Source: Modicisalibacter ilicicola DSM 19980 (lineage in GTDB: Bacteria > Pseudomonadota > Gammaproteobacteria > Pseudomonadales > Halomonadaceae). Taken from it: a DNA stretch of 64,000 nt. The notes beneath the pieces were generated by a model that had not been told where the DNA came from, did not search any database, and saw only the letters and a list, made by a program, of their open reading frames with translations. Positions 47,342 to 57,411 of the stretch are shown here, piece by piece. The translations under genes were made by a program, and so were the position numbers. Each line of letters opens with the position of its first letter. The first letter of the stretch is position 1. The stretch lies in assembly GCF_900128925.1 (NCBI RefSeq), contig NZ_FQUJ01000002.1:282856-346855 (forward strand), read 5' to 3'.

Positions 47342-48319
47342 CTACCCGGAAGTTCGCAGCAGCGCGAGAGCCCGGTAGGAAGCATCGGCCAGCTGGTCAT
47401 CGGCGAAGGACAGGCCGAAATCGACCACCATCATCAGGCTCAGGACCATGACCATCACGATGGAAAAGGCGAACTGCCGCCTCGCCCAGGCCTCGTCGTC
47501 GTCCCGGCGATAGCCGGACAGGGCGAGATGGAGCCAGTAAAGGCTCGTTCCCCCGGCCACCACCAGATAGCCATGTCCCGCGTGCCCCGTCAGCGACAGC
47601 AGCACTGTCGCCGCCGCGAAGGCGACGATGTAGCGCACGATGGCGCGCTTGGCCGCCTCGATCCCCTTCTCGACGGGCAGCACCGGTATCGAGGCTGCCT
47701 TGTAGTCCTCGAGGCGAAAGATGGCGATGGCATAGGAGTGCGGCATCTGCCACAGGCTGAAGATCACGAGCAGGATGGCGGCGCCGAGATCGAACCGATC
47801 GGCGGCGGCGCAGTAGCCGATCACCGGCGGCATCGCCCCGGAGAGGCTGCCGATCAGGGTGCCATGCACCGAATGTCGCTTGAACCAGAGGGTGTAGAGG
47901 CCGACATAGACGACGATGCCCAGGATGGCGAAGAACGCCGCCAGCGGATTCGCCAGCAGGTAGAGCAGTAGTACCCCGGTGGTGCCGAGCAGCGTGGCAT
48001 AGACCAGTGCCATCGGCACGGAGATCAGCCCCTGCACGAGAGCCCTGTCCCGGGTGCGGCGCATCCTGGCGTCGATATCCCGGTCGATGACGTTGTTGAA
48101 CACGCAGCCGGAAGCGATCACCAGGGCCACGCCGAGCAGCGTGGCCAGGAAACGCACCGGCGAGACCGTCGCCTGAGCCGCCAGGAAGAATCCGCCGGTC
48201 ACCGAGATCAGGTTGCCGAGGATGATGCCCGGCTTGGTGAGGGACAGGAGCGTCCTGAATACCGCGGGATGCGCCGCTAGTTGATCATCGTGTTCAGATG
48301 CAGATGATGCATGATCCAC
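47342..48319 (-). CDS. cyoE: Protoheme IX farnesyltransferase CyoE
   Basis: A 325-residue UbiA-family membrane enzyme with about nine helices converting heme B to heme O. The first prenyl-diphosphate motif is [17 protein letters not shown] and the second [14 protein letters not shown] after [14 protein letters not shown] and [12 protein letters not shown] are typical. No ATG is in frame near the conserved start. The GTG at 48319 has GGGAGG seven bases upstream, so the gene begins 43 bases inside cyoD. Last gene of the cyo operon. Confidence 0.9.
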   Translation of the reverse strand: MDHASSASEHDDQLAAHPAVFRTLLSLTKPGIILGNLISVTGGFFLAAQATVSPVRFLATLLGVALVIASGCVFNNVIDRDIDARMRRTRDRALVQGLISVPMALVYATLLGTTGVLLLYLLANPLAAFFAILGIVVYVGLYTLWFKRHSVHGTLIGSLSGAMPPVIGYCAAADRFDLGAAILLVIFSLWQMPHSYAIAIFRLEDYKAASIPVLPVEKGIEAAKRAIVRYIVAFAAATVLLSLTGHAGHGYLVVAGGTSLYWLHLALSGYRRDDDEAWARRQFAFSIVMVMVLSLMMVVDFGLSFADDQLADASYRALALLRTSG

Positions 48320-48609
48320 AACGAACCTCCCACCACCAGAGCCAATATCGTCACCGTGAAGACGAAGGACATGACGTTCCATCCCTCGTCCGACTTGGTG
48401 TTCATGTGCATGAACATGATCAATTGCACGAGAATCTGCAGCACCGCCGTGCCCACGATGATCAATACCGTCACCGGGGTGCTCAGGGCGCCGGTCATCA
48501 CCGCGGCGAACGGAATCACGGTCAGCACGATGGACAGGATCAGCCCGATCACGTAGGACCGGATGCTGCCATGGCTTGCGCCACCCGGCGCCGTGCGCGA
48601 GTCGCTCAT
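48277..48609 (-). CDS. cyoD: Cytochrome bo3 ubiquinol oxidase subunit IV CyoD
   Basis: A 110-residue protein with three helices ([36 protein letters not shown] and [17 protein letters not shown]) and the conserved [13 protein letters not shown] loop with Lys/Glu. Small accessory subunit of the proton-pumping bo3 oxidase. One base separates it from cyoC, and its 3' end is overlapped by the GTG start of cyoE. Confidence 0.95.
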   Translation of the reverse strand: MSDSRTAPGGASHGSIRSYVIGLILSIVLTVIPFAAVMTGALSTPVTVLIIVGTAVLQILVQLIMFMHMNTKSDEGWNVMSFVFTVTILALVVGGSLWIMHHLHLNTMIN

Positions 48610-48610
48610 A

Positions 48611-49225
48611 TCACAGGGCTCCCATCAGGTAGACGAAGGAGAAGACGCAGATCCAGACGATGTCGAGGAAGTGCCAGAACAGGCTCAGGCACATGATCCG
48701 CGGCCGGGTCATGTCGTTCAGTCCCTTGGTGGACAACTGAGCCAGCATCACCAGTATCCAGATCAGGCCGAAGGTCACGTGCAGGCCGTGGGTGCCCACC
48801 AGGGTGAAGAATGCCGAAAGGAAGGCACTGCGATCCGGTCCGTAGCCCTCGTGGATCAAGTGCTGGAACTCGTAGACCTCCATGCCCACGAACGCCGCAC
48901 CCAGCAGGAAGGTGATGCCCAGCCACAGCTTGACCTGCCGAAGCTTGTCCTCGTTCATCGCCAGCACGGCGATGCCATAGGTGAAACTCGAGAACAGCAG
49001 CAGAAAGGTCTCGACCAGGATAAAGGGCAGACTGAAGATTTCCTGGGGCGTCGGCCCGCCTGCCGTGCCCCGCAGGAGCACGGCATAGGTGGCGAAGAGC
49101 GACCCGAAGATGACCAGGTCGCTCATCAGGTAGACCCAGAAGCCGAAGACCTTCGTGCCCCCGGCATCGTGGTGCTCATGCGCCTCGGCAGACGCCTGGT
49201 CATTGCTCATTGTCCGTGTCGTCAT
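48611..49225 (-). CDS. cyoC: Cytochrome bo3 ubiquinol oxidase subunit III CyoC
   Basis: A 204-residue five-helix subunit. [20 protein letters not shown] is the first helix; [20 protein letters not shown] and [15 protein letters not shown] follow, and the Glu-containing [22 protein letters not shown] is the conserved subunit III segment. It ends with the family pattern [19 protein letters not shown]. It begins three bases upstream of the cyoB stop. Confidence 0.95.
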   Translation of the reverse strand: MTTRTMSNDQASAEAHEHHDAGGTKVFGFWVYLMSDLVIFGSLFATYAVLLRGTAGGPTPQEIFSLPFILVETFLLLFSSFTYGIAVLAMNEDKLRQVKLWLGITFLLGAAFVGMEVYEFQHLIHEGYGPDRSAFLSAFFTLVGTHGLHVTFGLIWILVMLAQLSTKGLNDMTRPRIMCLSLFWHFLDIVWICVFSFVYLMGAL

Positions 49226-49227
49226 GG

Positions 49228-51210
49228 TTACGCCTGCACCCCCAGCCGTTGTTGGTGTTCACGCTCGATGCGCTCGACTTCCGCGGCGGGCACGTGGTAG
49301 TCGATGTCGTCGTTGAAGACACGCAGCAGGAACGTCACGAACAGGCCCACGGCGCTGACGCCTGCCAGCCACCAGATGTGCCATACCAGGGCAAAGCCGA
49401 AGACGACGCTCAGCGCCCCCAGGACCGGGCCCGCCACGGTATTCCTGGGCATGTGGATATCCTCGTAGGGCGGCTCGCTCAGATGGGAGTTGGGGCCATT
49501 GCGCCGCTTGTCTTCCCAGAAATTGTCGATGCTCGTGACATCCGGGAGATGCGCGAAGTTGTAGAACGGCGCAGGCGACGACGTGGCCCACTCCAGGGTG
49601 CGGGCATCCCAGGGGTCGCCGGTCACGTCCGCGTTCTTCCTGCGATCGCGAATGCTGACCACGATCTGGATGATCGTGCAGGCGATTCCTGCCAGGATGA
49701 CCAGGGCGCCGACCCAGGCCAGCAACAACCATGGCTGCCATTCCGCCTGATCGTAGGACTGCATGCGGCGCACGGCACCGAAGAAGCTCAGCACGTAGAG
49801 CGGCATGAAGGCCAGGTAGAAGCCGGTGATCCAGCACCAGAACGAGCGCTTGCCCCACTTCTCGTCGAGGGTGAAGCCGAAGGCCTTGGGGAACCAGTAG
49901 GTCATGCCGGCCATCATGCCGAAGACCACACCGCCGATGATCACGTTGTGGAAGTGGGCGATCACGAACAGGCTGTTGTGCAGCACGAAGTTGGCCGCCG
50001 GCACGGCCAGCATGACCCCGGTCATGCCACCCAGGGTGAAGGTGATGATGAAGCCCAGGGTCCACAGCACCGGCGAGGTGAACTGCAGGCGCCCGCGGAA
50101 CATCGTGAACAACCAGTTGAAGATCTTCACCCCGGTGGGAATCGCGATGATCATCGTCATGATGCCGAAGAAGGCATTGACGTTGGCCCCCGCGCCCATG
50201 GTGAAGAAGTGGTGCAACCAGACGACGAAGGACAGCAACGTGATGGCGACCGTTGCCCACACCAGCGAGGTGTAGCCGAACAGGCGCTTCCTGGAGAAGG
50301 TCGCAATGACCTCGGAGAACACGCCGAACGCCGGCAGGATCAGGATATACACCTCGGGGTGGCCCCAGGCCCAGATGAGATTGACGTACATCATCACGTT
50401 GCCGCCAAAATCATTGGTGAAGAAGTGCATGCCCAGGTAGCGATCCAGGGTCAGCATCGCGATCGTCGCCGTCAGGATCGGGAACGAGGCGATGATCAGC
50501 ACGTTGGCGCAAAGCGATGTCCAGGTGAAGATCGGCATGCGAAACAGGGTCATGCCCTTGGTGCGCATCTTCAGGATCGTGACGAAGAAGTTGATGCCGG
50601 TCAGGGTCGTGCCTATCCCGGATATCTGTAACGCCCATATCCAGTAATCCACCCCGACCCCGGGACTGTACTCGATCCCCGAGAGGGGCGCGTAGGCGAG
50701 CCAGCCGGTCTTGGCGAACTCCCCCACCACCAGCGACACGTTGACCAACACCACGCCCGCGGCGAACAGCCAGAAGCTCAGGTTGTTCAGAAACGGGAAG
50801 GCGACGTCCCGGGCCCCGATCTGCAGCGGCACCACCAGGTTCATCAGGCCGATGACCATGGGCATGGCGACGAAGAAGATCATGATCACGCCGTGAGCGG
50901 TGAAGATCTGGTCGTAGTGCTCGGGCGGTAGGTAGCCCGCCGCGCCCCCGGCGGCCATCGCCTGCTGGGTGCGCATCATGATGGCGTCGGCGAAGCCGCG
51001 TATCAGCATGACCAGCGCCACCACGAAATACATGATGCCGAGCTTCTTGTGATCGACGGAAGTGATCCACTCCTTCCACAGGTAGGTCCATTTCCTGAAA
51101 TACGTCAGCGCGCCGACGACGATGAGCCCGCCGATCGCGATGGCGACGGCCACGATCATGATGATCGGGTCGTGATAAGGAATCGCCTCCAGGCCAAGTT
51201 TTCCGAACAT
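49228..51210 (-). CDS. cyoB: Cytochrome bo3 ubiquinol oxidase subunit I CyoB
   Basis: A 660-residue heme-copper oxidase subunit I. It contains [20 protein letters not shown] (His ligand of the low-spin heme), [19 protein letters not shown] with the Glu and the His-Tyr crosslink pair, WLHHFFTMG (copper-B histidines) and [20 protein letters not shown]. These residues identify a quinol oxidase of the A1 type. It couples ubiquinol oxidation and O2 reduction to proton pumping in the inner membrane. The C-terminal helix pair and tail (EREHQQRLG) are typical. Confidence 0.96.
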   Translation of the reverse strand: MFGKLGLEAIPYHDPIIMIVAVAIAIGGLIVVGALTYFRKWTYLWKEWITSVDHKKLGIMYFVVALVMLIRGFADAIMMRTQQAMAAGGAAGYLPPEHYDQIFTAHGVIMIFFVAMPMVIGLMNLVVPLQIGARDVAFPFLNNLSFWLFAAGVVLVNVSLVVGEFAKTGWLAYAPLSGIEYSPGVGVDYWIWALQISGIGTTLTGINFFVTILKMRTKGMTLFRMPIFTWTSLCANVLIIASFPILTATIAMLTLDRYLGMHFFTNDFGGNVMMYVNLIWAWGHPEVYILILPAFGVFSEVIATFSRKRLFGYTSLVWATVAITLLSFVVWLHHFFTMGAGANVNAFFGIMTMIIAIPTGVKIFNWLFTMFRGRLQFTSPVLWTLGFIITFTLGGMTGVMLAVPAANFVLHNSLFVIAHFHNVIIGGVVFGMMAGMTYWFPKAFGFTLDEKWGKRSFWCWITGFYLAFMPLYVLSFFGAVRRMQSYDQAEWQPWLLLAWVGALVILAGIACTIIQIVVSIRDRRKNADVTGDPWDARTLEWATSSPAPFYNFAHLPDVTSIDNFWEDKRRNGPNSHLSEPPYEDIHMPRNTVAGPVLGALSVVFGFALVWHIWWLAGVSAVGLFVTFLLRVFNDDIDYHVPAAEVERIEREHQQRLGVQA

Positions 51211-51214
51211 GATA

Positions 51215-52126
51215 TTACTCCGCTGCCTCTGCGCTCATTCGGGTGTTCTCTTGTCCGCCGTCCTGTTCCCCCGGGTCGCCTCTGCCGGGCTTGCCACCGT
51301 GAAAGCTCTGCAGGATCTGCGTGTAGAGCCTGGGGGACACCTCGGAGAAGTACTCGACTGGATGACTCCTGGTGGGTTCCGCCAGCGCCTTGTACTCCTC
51401 CGGGAAGAACAGCGTCTTGGACGACTGACGCACCTCCTCGACCCAGGCGTCGAACGCCTCCTCGGAGGTCGCGATGGCGTCGAAGGTCATGCCCGAGAAG
51501 CCTGCCCCACTGTAATTGGTGGATCTGCCGTAGTAGGTGCCCGCCTCGTCGGCGATCAGGTTGACGTCATTGTCCATGCCGGCCATGGCATAGATCTGGC
51601 TGCCCAGGCTGGGGATGAAGAACGCGTTCATCACCGAACCGGAACTCACCTGGAAATGCACCGGCACATCGGTCGGGAAGGCGACCTCGTTGACGGTGGC
51701 GATGCCCTGCTCCGGATAGATGAACAACCATTTCCAGTCCAGCGAAACCGCCTGGATCCTGAGTGGCTCGGCCTCGCTCCTGAGCGGCTTGGCGGGGTCG
51801 AGGCTGTGCGACGTGATCCAGGTAAGCCATGCCAGGAAAGCGATGATGACCAGGGGGATGAACCAGACGACCGCCTCGATGGCGGTGGAATGCGCCCAGT
51901 CAGGCGTGTAGGTCGCCTGCCTGCTGTGGCGATAGCGCCAGGCAAAGAGCGCCGTCATCACGAACACCGGAATGACCACGATCATCATCAGGCCGAAGGC
52001 CGTCAGGATCAGGGTCCGTTGCTCTTCCCCGACTTGTCCCTTGGGGTCCATCAATGCGGCTTCGCACCCGCTGAGCATCAACACCAGCAGAAGCAAGCCA
52101 ATGAAAGCAAGGTACTTCTTTTTCAT
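51215..52126 (-). CDS. cyoA: Cytochrome bo3 ubiquinol oxidase subunit II CyoA
   Basis: A 303-residue lipoprotein (lipobox VLMLSGC, start [20 protein letters not shown]) with two membrane helices and a cupredoxin-like domain ([19 protein letters not shown]-type block). It lacks the copper-A ligands, as expected for a quinol oxidase; [22 protein letters not shown] and [12 protein letters not shown] are family blocks. The C-terminal Gly/Asp/Glu-rich tail is variable. First gene of cyoABCDE; the ATG at 52126 has AAAGAGGTCGC upstream. Confidence 0.95.
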   Translation of the reverse strand: MKKKYLAFIGLLLLVLMLSGCEAALMDPKGQVGEEQRTLILTAFGLMMIVVIPVFVMTALFAWRYRHSRQATYTPDWAHSTAIEAVVWFIPLVIIAFLAWLTWITSHSLDPAKPLRSEAEPLRIQAVSLDWKWLFIYPEQGIATVNEVAFPTDVPVHFQVSSGSVMNAFFIPSLGSQIYAMAGMDNDVNLIADEAGTYYGRSTNYSGAGFSGMTFDAIATSEEAFDAWVEEVRQSSKTLFFPEEYKALAEPTRSHPVEYFSEVSPRLYTQILQSFHGGKPGRGDPGEQDGGQENTRMSAEAAE

Positions 52127-52555
52127 TACGCGACCTCTTTCAATCTCGGGGAGCGCCATTCGTATAACAGGATATTTTTTAGCAGGCTAAAAATAAACAA
52201 ACACCCAATATCGGGTGATCTGTTTCACGAAAGCCTGTTTGGGGTCTGGCTGAAGTTTGAAGCGGCACGGAACGCGCCGGAGACAAGGTCCGAGTATCGG
52301 CGATCGCCGATGACCTGCTTGATGAAGACGACCATTGTCATTCCTTGATCAGGCGTCATGAAGAGACGTTTTGCCGCAGCTCCCTCGCCACGAGGATAAA
52401 GTGTCGGGTCAGGAGGAAGTAAATACCACCAACCAATCGTTTCACTCTGTGACAAAACGCAAGCCACTGGCAAAGAAGGGGAGGACTTAATCCTTTTCCT
52501 GCTTGTCCTGTTGGCCTACTGTAGTAGGACAGGTCTGCCTCAAGGAACAGCACGA
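52127..52555. other. 429-base gap between the cyo operon and the methyltransferase gene
   Basis: Carries the cyo promoter (dyad above) and the promoter of the plus-strand methyltransferase gene. A short palindrome CCTACT-GT-AGTAGG lies at 52515-52528, 27 bases ahead of the methyltransferase start. The 82-codon minus-strand ORF at 52225-52473 has no recognisable family or ribosome site and was not called. I see nothing else. Confidence 0.5.
52176..52193. promoter_or_regulatory. Palindrome in the cyo promoter region
   Basis: TTTTTAGC-AG-GCTAAAAA, a perfect eight-base dyad 50-67 bases ahead of cyoA. It is followed by AT-rich sequence and preceded by TTTCGTATAACAGG. Position and symmetry fit an operator or activator site for cyo, but no known consensus matches it well. 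Confidence 0.4.
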
Positions 52556-53164
52556 ATGGAATTCAACAAGCACACAACAAGACGCCCCCTGCCTTCCCTC
52601 TCGCAAAACAAGCAATTCTTTTTGTTCGCCAAGAACTTCATCAAGCATCCCAGGATGCTGGGGTCGATCATTCCCAGTTCCCCTTTCCTGGTCAGACGAA
52701 TGCTGTCGCACATCGACTGGCAGCGGGCACGGGTACTGGTCGAGTATGGACCGGGAGTGGGCACCTTCACCCGGGAGATCCTGCGGCAGATGCATCCCGA
52801 GGCGGTATTGCTGGTACTCGAGACCAACGAGGATTTCGTGGCGTTTCTCGAGCAGACCTGCCCGGACCCACGCCTTCAGGTGATCCACGGTTCCGCGGAG
52901 GACATTCAGGAAATTCTGGCCGAAAAGGGGCTCGGTGCGGCCGATTACGTGATCGCAGGGATCCCCCTGAGCACCTTGCCAGCCACTACCAAGGACGACA
53001 TCCTGCGCTCGACCCAGCAGGTCATCGCACCCAGCGGCGCCTTCCTGCTCTACCAGTTCTCGCCGAGCATTCTTCCACACCTGCACAAGACGTTCTCGAG
53101 CGTTCAGCGCAACTTCATCCCCCTGAACTTCCTGCCAGCGCATTTCTACCGCTGCAGCCCTTGA
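52556..53164 (+). CDS. SAM methyltransferase of rRNA-adenine/phospholipid N-methyltransferase type
   Basis: A 202-residue protein. An N-terminal basic stretch (FFLFAKNFIKHPRMLGSIIP) leads to motif I VLVEYGPGVGTFTREILRQM and the acidic motif II VLETNEDFVAFLEQ; motif IV-like AADYVIAGIPLSTLP is followed by LYQFSPSILPHL. The first motif and the IIPSSPFLVRRM lead resemble the bacterial phospholipid N-methyltransferase and KsgA-like group (PmtA-type). A substrate cannot be assigned. The start at 52556 has AAGGAACAG upstream; the longer reading to 52511 overlaps the promoter palindrome. Confidence 0.75.
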   Translation: MEFNKHTTRRPLPSLSQNKQFFLFAKNFIKHPRMLGSIIPSSPFLVRRMLSHIDWQRARVLVEYGPGVGTFTREILRQMHPEAVLLVLETNEDFVAFLEQTCPDPRLQVIHGSAEDIQEILAEKGLGAADYVIAGIPLSTLPATTKDDILRSTQQVIAPSGAFLLYQFSPSILPHLHKTFSSVQRNFIPLNFLPAHFYRCSP

Positions 53165-53219
53165 CGTCGCTTCGGGGCGCTCTGCCGATCCACCGGCTGC
53201 AGGCGCAGCATTACAAGCA

Positions 53220-53242
53220 AGAAGGGGCCGAGGCCCCTTCTG
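53220..53242. terminator. Bidirectional terminator hairpin
   Basis: GAAGGGGCC-GA-GGCCCCTTC forms a nine-base-pair stem with a two-base loop, between the convergent methyltransferase and csbD-like stops. On the minus strand it continues TTGCTTG, on the plus strand TGAACG, so it relies on stem strength. Confidence 0.65.
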
Positions 53243-53263
53243 AACGATCAGCGAACCACCTCG

Positions 53264-53479
53264 TCATCGAGGAGGATTGTTCGTGCTGTCGGCGTCGTGG
53301 TTCGAGTCGACGGCATCCTTGAGATTGCCCTTGGCCTGCTTGGCATCACCCTTTGCCGTCTGGGCCTTGCCCTTGGCCTCGGTATCCTTGTCGTCGGTCG
53401 CCTTGCCGAGGGCTTCCTTGACCTTGCCCGCCGCCTTGTCGATCAGGCCTTCGGACTTGTCCGTCTTGGAATCTTTCAT
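53264..53479 (-). CDS. CsbD-family stress protein
   Basis: A 71-residue hydrophilic protein opening MKDSKTDKSEGLIDKAAGKV, with the CsbD repeats KVKEALGKATDDKDTEAKGK and AKGDAKQAKGNLKDAVD. CsbD-like proteins are small, Lys/Ala/Gly-rich, and induced by general stress in many bacteria; their molecular role is unclear. AGGAGG at nine bases upstream of the ATG is an ideal ribosome site. Neither a signal peptide nor a membrane segment is present. Confidence 0.87.
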   Translation of the reverse strand: MKDSKTDKSEGLIDKAAGKVKEALGKATDDKDTEAKGKAQTAKGDAKQAKGNLKDAVDSNHDADSTNNPPR

Positions 53480-53803
53480 TGCCTACCTCCTAGTGGTTGC
53501 GCCTGGGCTTGCTTGACCGTCGGCAGCGGTGCCGCGACGATCGAAATGGAGCGCTTTTCGCGATTTCCATTCGCTCAGATTCAGCGTAGCAGTATTTCCT
53601 GAAAGCAAGAAACACCTCGCCACTTTGCTCCTTCCAACAAGCGTCAGGCGACAGCCGAGGCAGCCTCATGCCGAAGCGTTTACTGGTGTTGATTTTTTTG
53701 ATATGAGCGCTGCCGACAACCGTGCAACGTATTGGCTATAATCGCCTTCCTAAAGCGATATCACGACGCACAAGCTCACCGTGAAGATCGGTCGGAGTCA
53801 GGC
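53480..53803. other. 324-base intergenic region with promoter
   Basis: Lies between the divergent csbD-like and J-domain genes. TTGGCTATAATCGCC provides a good -10 box (TATAAT at 53735) for the plus-strand gene; the -35 region reads TGCCGAC. No ORF with family resemblance was seen, and nothing else stands out. Confidence 0.5.
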
Positions 53804-54586
53804 ATGGCCTCAACACGCTTCTCGCCGTTCGAATTGCTGCTACTGAAAAGCAGGAATCAGACGGACACCGCCGCGCTCTTGCTGCTGGCCTGGGTAGCCG
53901 TCAGCAAGGGTAGCCTGTCCCCGGCAGACCGCCAGCGGCTGGGCGATATGGCGGGCAGCCTGCGTCATGGCCACGACCATCGCCTGGTTCTGGATGTTGC
54001 CGAAGAGCAGGATCTGCAAGCCATCCAGTTGGCGGCGGAGGTACTCCAGCGTGATCGCTGGGGTGAACGGGCGCTGCCCTTCCTGAGCCAGGCCATCGAA
54101 CTGACCGTCCAGGATGGCAACCTCGCTGCGGCAAGCTACCACGTGCTCGGCTTCCTGGCCGACCTGCTCGGCGTTGCCCCCCAGCGCTTGAAACAGCTGT
54201 TCCTGGAGGTGACCGGCACGCAGTTTGCGTGTTCCGAGGACCCCAGCCGCGCCAGTTACTGGCAGGCTCGAGAGCGCACCTGGCGACAACGCGAGCAGGA
54301 ACGCCAGCGCGAGCAGCGAGACACGCACCAACAGGAGCGCGCGTCACGGCAAAAGCGACAGGCACCGCCCTTCGGCGACAAGACCCTGCGTGCCCTGACC
54401 ATCCTCGAGCTCGATGCCAGTGCCACCCGCAGCGAGATCAAGCGAGCCTACCGACGGCTGGCCCAGGCGCATCACCCGGATCGTTTCTTCTCCCGGGGCG
54501 AGGGCGATGTGGCGACGGCATCGGTGCGTTTTCAGAAGATCAAGAAAGCCTACGAGTATTTGATGAAAGATGCGCGATTTGTATAA
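53804..54586 (+). CDS. TerB-like/DnaJ-domain protein
   Basis: A 260-residue protein. The N-terminal about 150 residues (TAALLLLAWVAVSKGSLSPADR ... VLGFLADLLGVAP) resemble the TerB/DjlA N-terminal helix bundle. A charged linker rich in Arg/Gln/Glu (residues about 165-200) leads to a C-terminal J domain with LELDASATRSEIKRAYRRLA and the catalytic HPD in AQAHHPDRFF. J domains stimulate Hsp70 (DnaK) ATPase. No membrane segment is seen, unlike DjlA. The start at 53804 has GGAGTCAGGC upstream; TATAAT promoter at 53735. Confidence 0.78.
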   Translation: MASTRFSPFELLLLKSRNQTDTAALLLLAWVAVSKGSLSPADRQRLGDMAGSLRHGHDHRLVLDVAEEQDLQAIQLAAEVLQRDRWGERALPFLSQAIELTVQDGNLAAASYHVLGFLADLLGVAPQRLKQLFLEVTGTQFACSEDPSRASYWQARERTWRQREQERQREQRDTHQQERASRQKRQAPPFGDKTLRALTILELDASATRSEIKRAYRRLAQAHHPDRFFSRGEGDVATASVRFQKIKKAYEYLMKDARFV

Positions 54587-54989
54587 ACGCCTGAACATCG
54601 GGCCATTCGCTTCCGACGAGGAAGTCGCCACCGCCGTGGAGGCCTGCCAGCACACGGCCCTGAAGAGCGAAGCCCTCGCGGTGCTCAACGTCAAGGCACG
54701 TCGCGAGGAGTACGACCGTCTGCATGGTCTGCTGTGCGACATCGGCAGGTTACGTGCCAGGCTGGGACTCACCCACGGGGCGAACTGGCAGGGCGATGTC
54801 GCCAACGATTTTTCCCTGAAACCGGATGTCGAACGATCGCGCCACGATCACCTGATGGAAAAGCTGAGCCAGGCGGCGGCGCTGTATGACACCTATCAGC
54901 GCTGGCGGCGACACTGCCCCTGGATCGTCGCGGGGGGATTCGCCACCATCACCCTGCTCACCCTGGGCATCGGCTTCCTCTCCCCCTGA
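54570..54989 (+). CDS. J-like protein with C-terminal membrane helix
   Basis: A 139-residue protein starting 17 bases inside the preceding J-domain gene. The N-terminus MRDLYKRLNIGPFASDEEVA mimics helices I-II of a J domain (DLYxxLxI...AxxEEV), but no HPD follows; instead the sequence goes on RREEYDRLHGLLCDIGRLRAR. It ends with a membrane helix (PWIVAGGFATITLLTLGIGFL). A partner of the adjacent DnaJ-like protein, possibly tethering it to the membrane, is a reasonable inference, not shown. Confidence 0.7.
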   Translation: MRDLYKRLNIGPFASDEEVATAVEACQHTALKSEALAVLNVKARREEYDRLHGLLCDIGRLRARLGLTHGANWQGDVANDFSLKPDVERSRHDHLMEKLSQAAALYDTYQRWRRHCPWIVAGGFATITLLTLGIGFLSP

Positions 54990-55009
54990 GCGCGACCCGA
55001 GAGGCGCGC

Positions 55010-57301
55010 TCACCCCCCTTGAGGGGTGGCCTCGCCCTCCGAGGGGCCACCATGGCCGACCCCCTGCGAGGAAGCGAACGAGCCGCCGGAATGCTGCTCC
55101 TCGTCCTGGGGCCTGGAGGCATTCTGCATCACCACGCTCATGCGCGGCATGGCCAGGTCCTGGCCATCCATCTCGAGACGCTGCTTGAGGCGCAGGTTGA
55201 AGGCGCGTGCCACGTCCCACTGCATGACGGGGCCGGTACGCAGGCGCACTCGCAGGATCGCCGCCCCCTGATCGAAGCTCTCGATCCCTTGAAGCTCCAG
55301 GGGTGACCAGATGTGATGGCGCATCATGGGATCATGACGCAGTTCCTCGGCCACGTCCCGGGCCAGGGCAATGGCATCGTCGATCATCATGTCGTGCGGG
55401 ACGCGAATGCGGATCAAGGCGATGCCGAACTCCCGGGAGAAGTTCTGGATGCCCTTGATCTGGCTGAAGGGAATGATGTGCACGATGCCATCCAGATCGC
55501 GCAGGCGCACGGTGCGCAGGCTGAGTCGCTCCACGGTACCCATGTGGCCGCCCACGTTGACGAAGTCGTCGATCGACAGGGAATCCTCGATCAGGATGAA
55601 CAGGCCGGTGATCAGGTCCTGAACCAGAGTCTGGGCACCGAAGCCGATGGCCAGACCGATGACACCGGCACCCGCCAGCAGTGGCGTGACGTTCACCCCC
55701 AGGTTGGCGAGCCCGACGATGGCGGCGATGACCACGATGGTCACGAAGACCACGTTGCGGATCATCGGCGTGATGGTCTGGGCCCGGGTGTTGTAGGCGC
55801 GCCGGCCCCGGATGCGAGCCGAGGTGTTCAGCGCGCGCTGGATGCCCGTGTCGGCGACGATCCAGATCAGCCAGGCGAGCATGATGGTCAGCCCGATGCC
55901 CAGCAGGGCGCGGCCGATGCGTGCGCTGATCGCCCCATCCGCGCCGATGCCCAGCAGCGAGAAGCCCCATACCCGCAGCGACAGTTCGGCGAAGACCACC
56001 CAGATCACCAGATGTCCCAGCGCATGCCCGAAACGCTCGATTCGGCGACGATACTGGGAAAGGCGCCGGCGATGGACGGCCTTCTCGCCATAGCGGCGCA
56101 GCACGCCGGTAAACACCAGCGCCAGCACCAGCAGGGCGGCATTGATAATTGCCCTGGTGAAGGCCCCGTCGGCTTCGCCGCCGGTCACGAAGATGGCCAC
56201 CAGGGAGGCACCGATCAGCAGCAGCGCCGGCACATGCCAGAGCCGCGCGAGGATGTTGGTCAGGTCGCGCAGGGTGCTCTTGTCGCGGCGCAACGAATAG
56301 GGGCGATTGCGAATCAGATGCTCGACGGGCCGCTTGATGCGCAGCACCAGTCTGCCACTGATCAACCCGGCTAGCACGTTGGCAGACGCCGACAGCCAAC
56401 CGGACAGATCGTTGCCCAGCAGGGTGACCAACCGCTCGCTGTTTGCCGCGTCTCCCAGGGCCGCCAGGGCACCGATGACGAAGAGTCGCTTGAGTGCCTG
56501 CTGGCGCAGGATTGCCACCGCCACCCGACGGTGCCCCCGGGTGAAGACCGAGATCACCACCTCGAAGACCGTCGCCAGAAGACGGCCGCACAAGGTGATA
56601 TAGGCAAGCACCAAGACCGCCGCTCGGGATGGCGCCGGCGCGTTCAACCAGCGCAGGCTGACCAGCATCACCGCGAAGGCCAGGCCCCAGGGCAATGCCT
56701 TGCGAAGGAAGTGGCTCGCCAGCAAGCCCGCCCGGGGTTCCGGCGGAAGCACCCGCGGCCAATCGTTGCGCCGGGCAAGGTAGCGCCCCACGCCCATCAG
56801 CAGTGTCAGCAGTCCCAGCCAGACCCCCAGCAGCACCGCGGTCTCGACCAGCGCACGAACCAGCTCCGTGCGACTGGTCGAGGCCAGCAACGATTCCACC
56901 TCCTGGCCCGCGCGTCTCGAGCGCTGGGCCCAGATATCCAGTGGCGCTCGCCCGGCTTCGGCCTGTTCACCGTAATCGGTGATCGAGTCGGCCAGCGCCC
57001 CGAGCAGGCCGGTGCGCTCCTCGCCTTTGTCGGGAGAGACCGATTCGGTGGCCTGACGCAGTTCCTTGAGCCTGGCCAGCAGTTCGCCTCGCTGGGCGTC
57101 GTTTTCCAGGGTAGCGATGACCTGATCCAGGGAGTCGCGCAGCGCCCGGGGGTCCTGTTTGGCCTGCTCCTCGCCCTGATTGCCATTGCTCAGCCCGGGG
57201 ATCGACAACCCCTGGGCCTGAGCGGCGACGGGAAGCGTCATCACCACTGTCAGCATCAAGGCAGTGACGAACGCCCTGCGCCAATTACCGAAAAACGACA
57301 T
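55010..57301 (-). CDS. MscS-family mechanosensitive channel (large type)
   Basis: A 763-residue protein with a signal peptide (FVTALMLTVVMTLPVAAQA) and an N-terminal periplasmic helical domain, then about eight to eleven predicted helices and a C-terminal MscS core. The pore helix and beta domain read LLAGAGVIGLAIGFGAQTLV, QDLITGLFILIEDSLSIDDF (split for length) and GTVERLSLRTVRLRDLDGIV, the MscS signature. Such channels release solutes after hypo-osmotic shock, useful for a halophile. The start at 57301 has AGGAG upstream. It lies 110 bases beyond the RND permease stop. Confidence 0.9.
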   Translation of the reverse strand: MSFFGNWRRAFVTALMLTVVMTLPVAAQAQGLSIPGLSNGNQGEEQAKQDPRALRDSLDQVIATLENDAQRGELLARLKELRQATESVSPDKGEERTGLLGALADSITDYGEQAEAGRAPLDIWAQRSRRAGQEVESLLASTSRTELVRALVETAVLLGVWLGLLTLLMGVGRYLARRNDWPRVLPPEPRAGLLASHFLRKALPWGLAFAVMLVSLRWLNAPAPSRAAVLVLAYITLCGRLLATVFEVVISVFTRGHRRVAVAILRQQALKRLFVIGALAALGDAANSERLVTLLGNDLSGWLSASANVLAGLISGRLVLRIKRPVEHLIRNRPYSLRRDKSTLRDLTNILARLWHVPALLLIGASLVAIFVTGGEADGAFTRAIINAALLVLALVFTGVLRRYGEKAVHRRRLSQYRRRIERFGHALGHLVIWVVFAELSLRVWGFSLLGIGADGAISARIGRALLGIGLTIMLAWLIWIVADTGIQRALNTSARIRGRRAYNTRAQTITPMIRNVVFVTIVVIAAIVGLANLGVNVTPLLAGAGVIGLAIGFGAQTLVQDLITGLFILIEDSLSIDDFVNVGGHMGTVERLSLRTVRLRDLDGIVHIIPFSQIKGIQNFSREFGIALIRIRVPHDMMIDDAIALARDVAEELRHDPMMRHHIWSPLELQGIESFDQGAAILRVRLRTGPVMQWDVARAFNLRLKQRLEMDGQDLAMPRMSVVMQNASRPQDEEQHSGGSFASSQGVGHGGPSEGEATPQGG

Positions 57302-57411
57302 GCCAACTCCTGAGGCATCGGAAGAGTCCATCGGATACAGTGCCCATTTAAAGCGATGAAGCCAAGACCCGAGGCCTTGGCTTTGCAGGATGCATCGAGG
57401 CACGTCGCTCG

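Noticed and set aside
52225-52473. 82-codon minus-strand ORF between cyoA and the methyltransferase gene
   Set aside because: No recognisable domain or ribosome site; it overlaps the presumed promoter regions. A real small protein cannot be excluded.
55332-56762. 476-codon minus-strand frame within the MscS gene
   Set aside because: Shadow of the MscS reading frame with biased composition and no motif.
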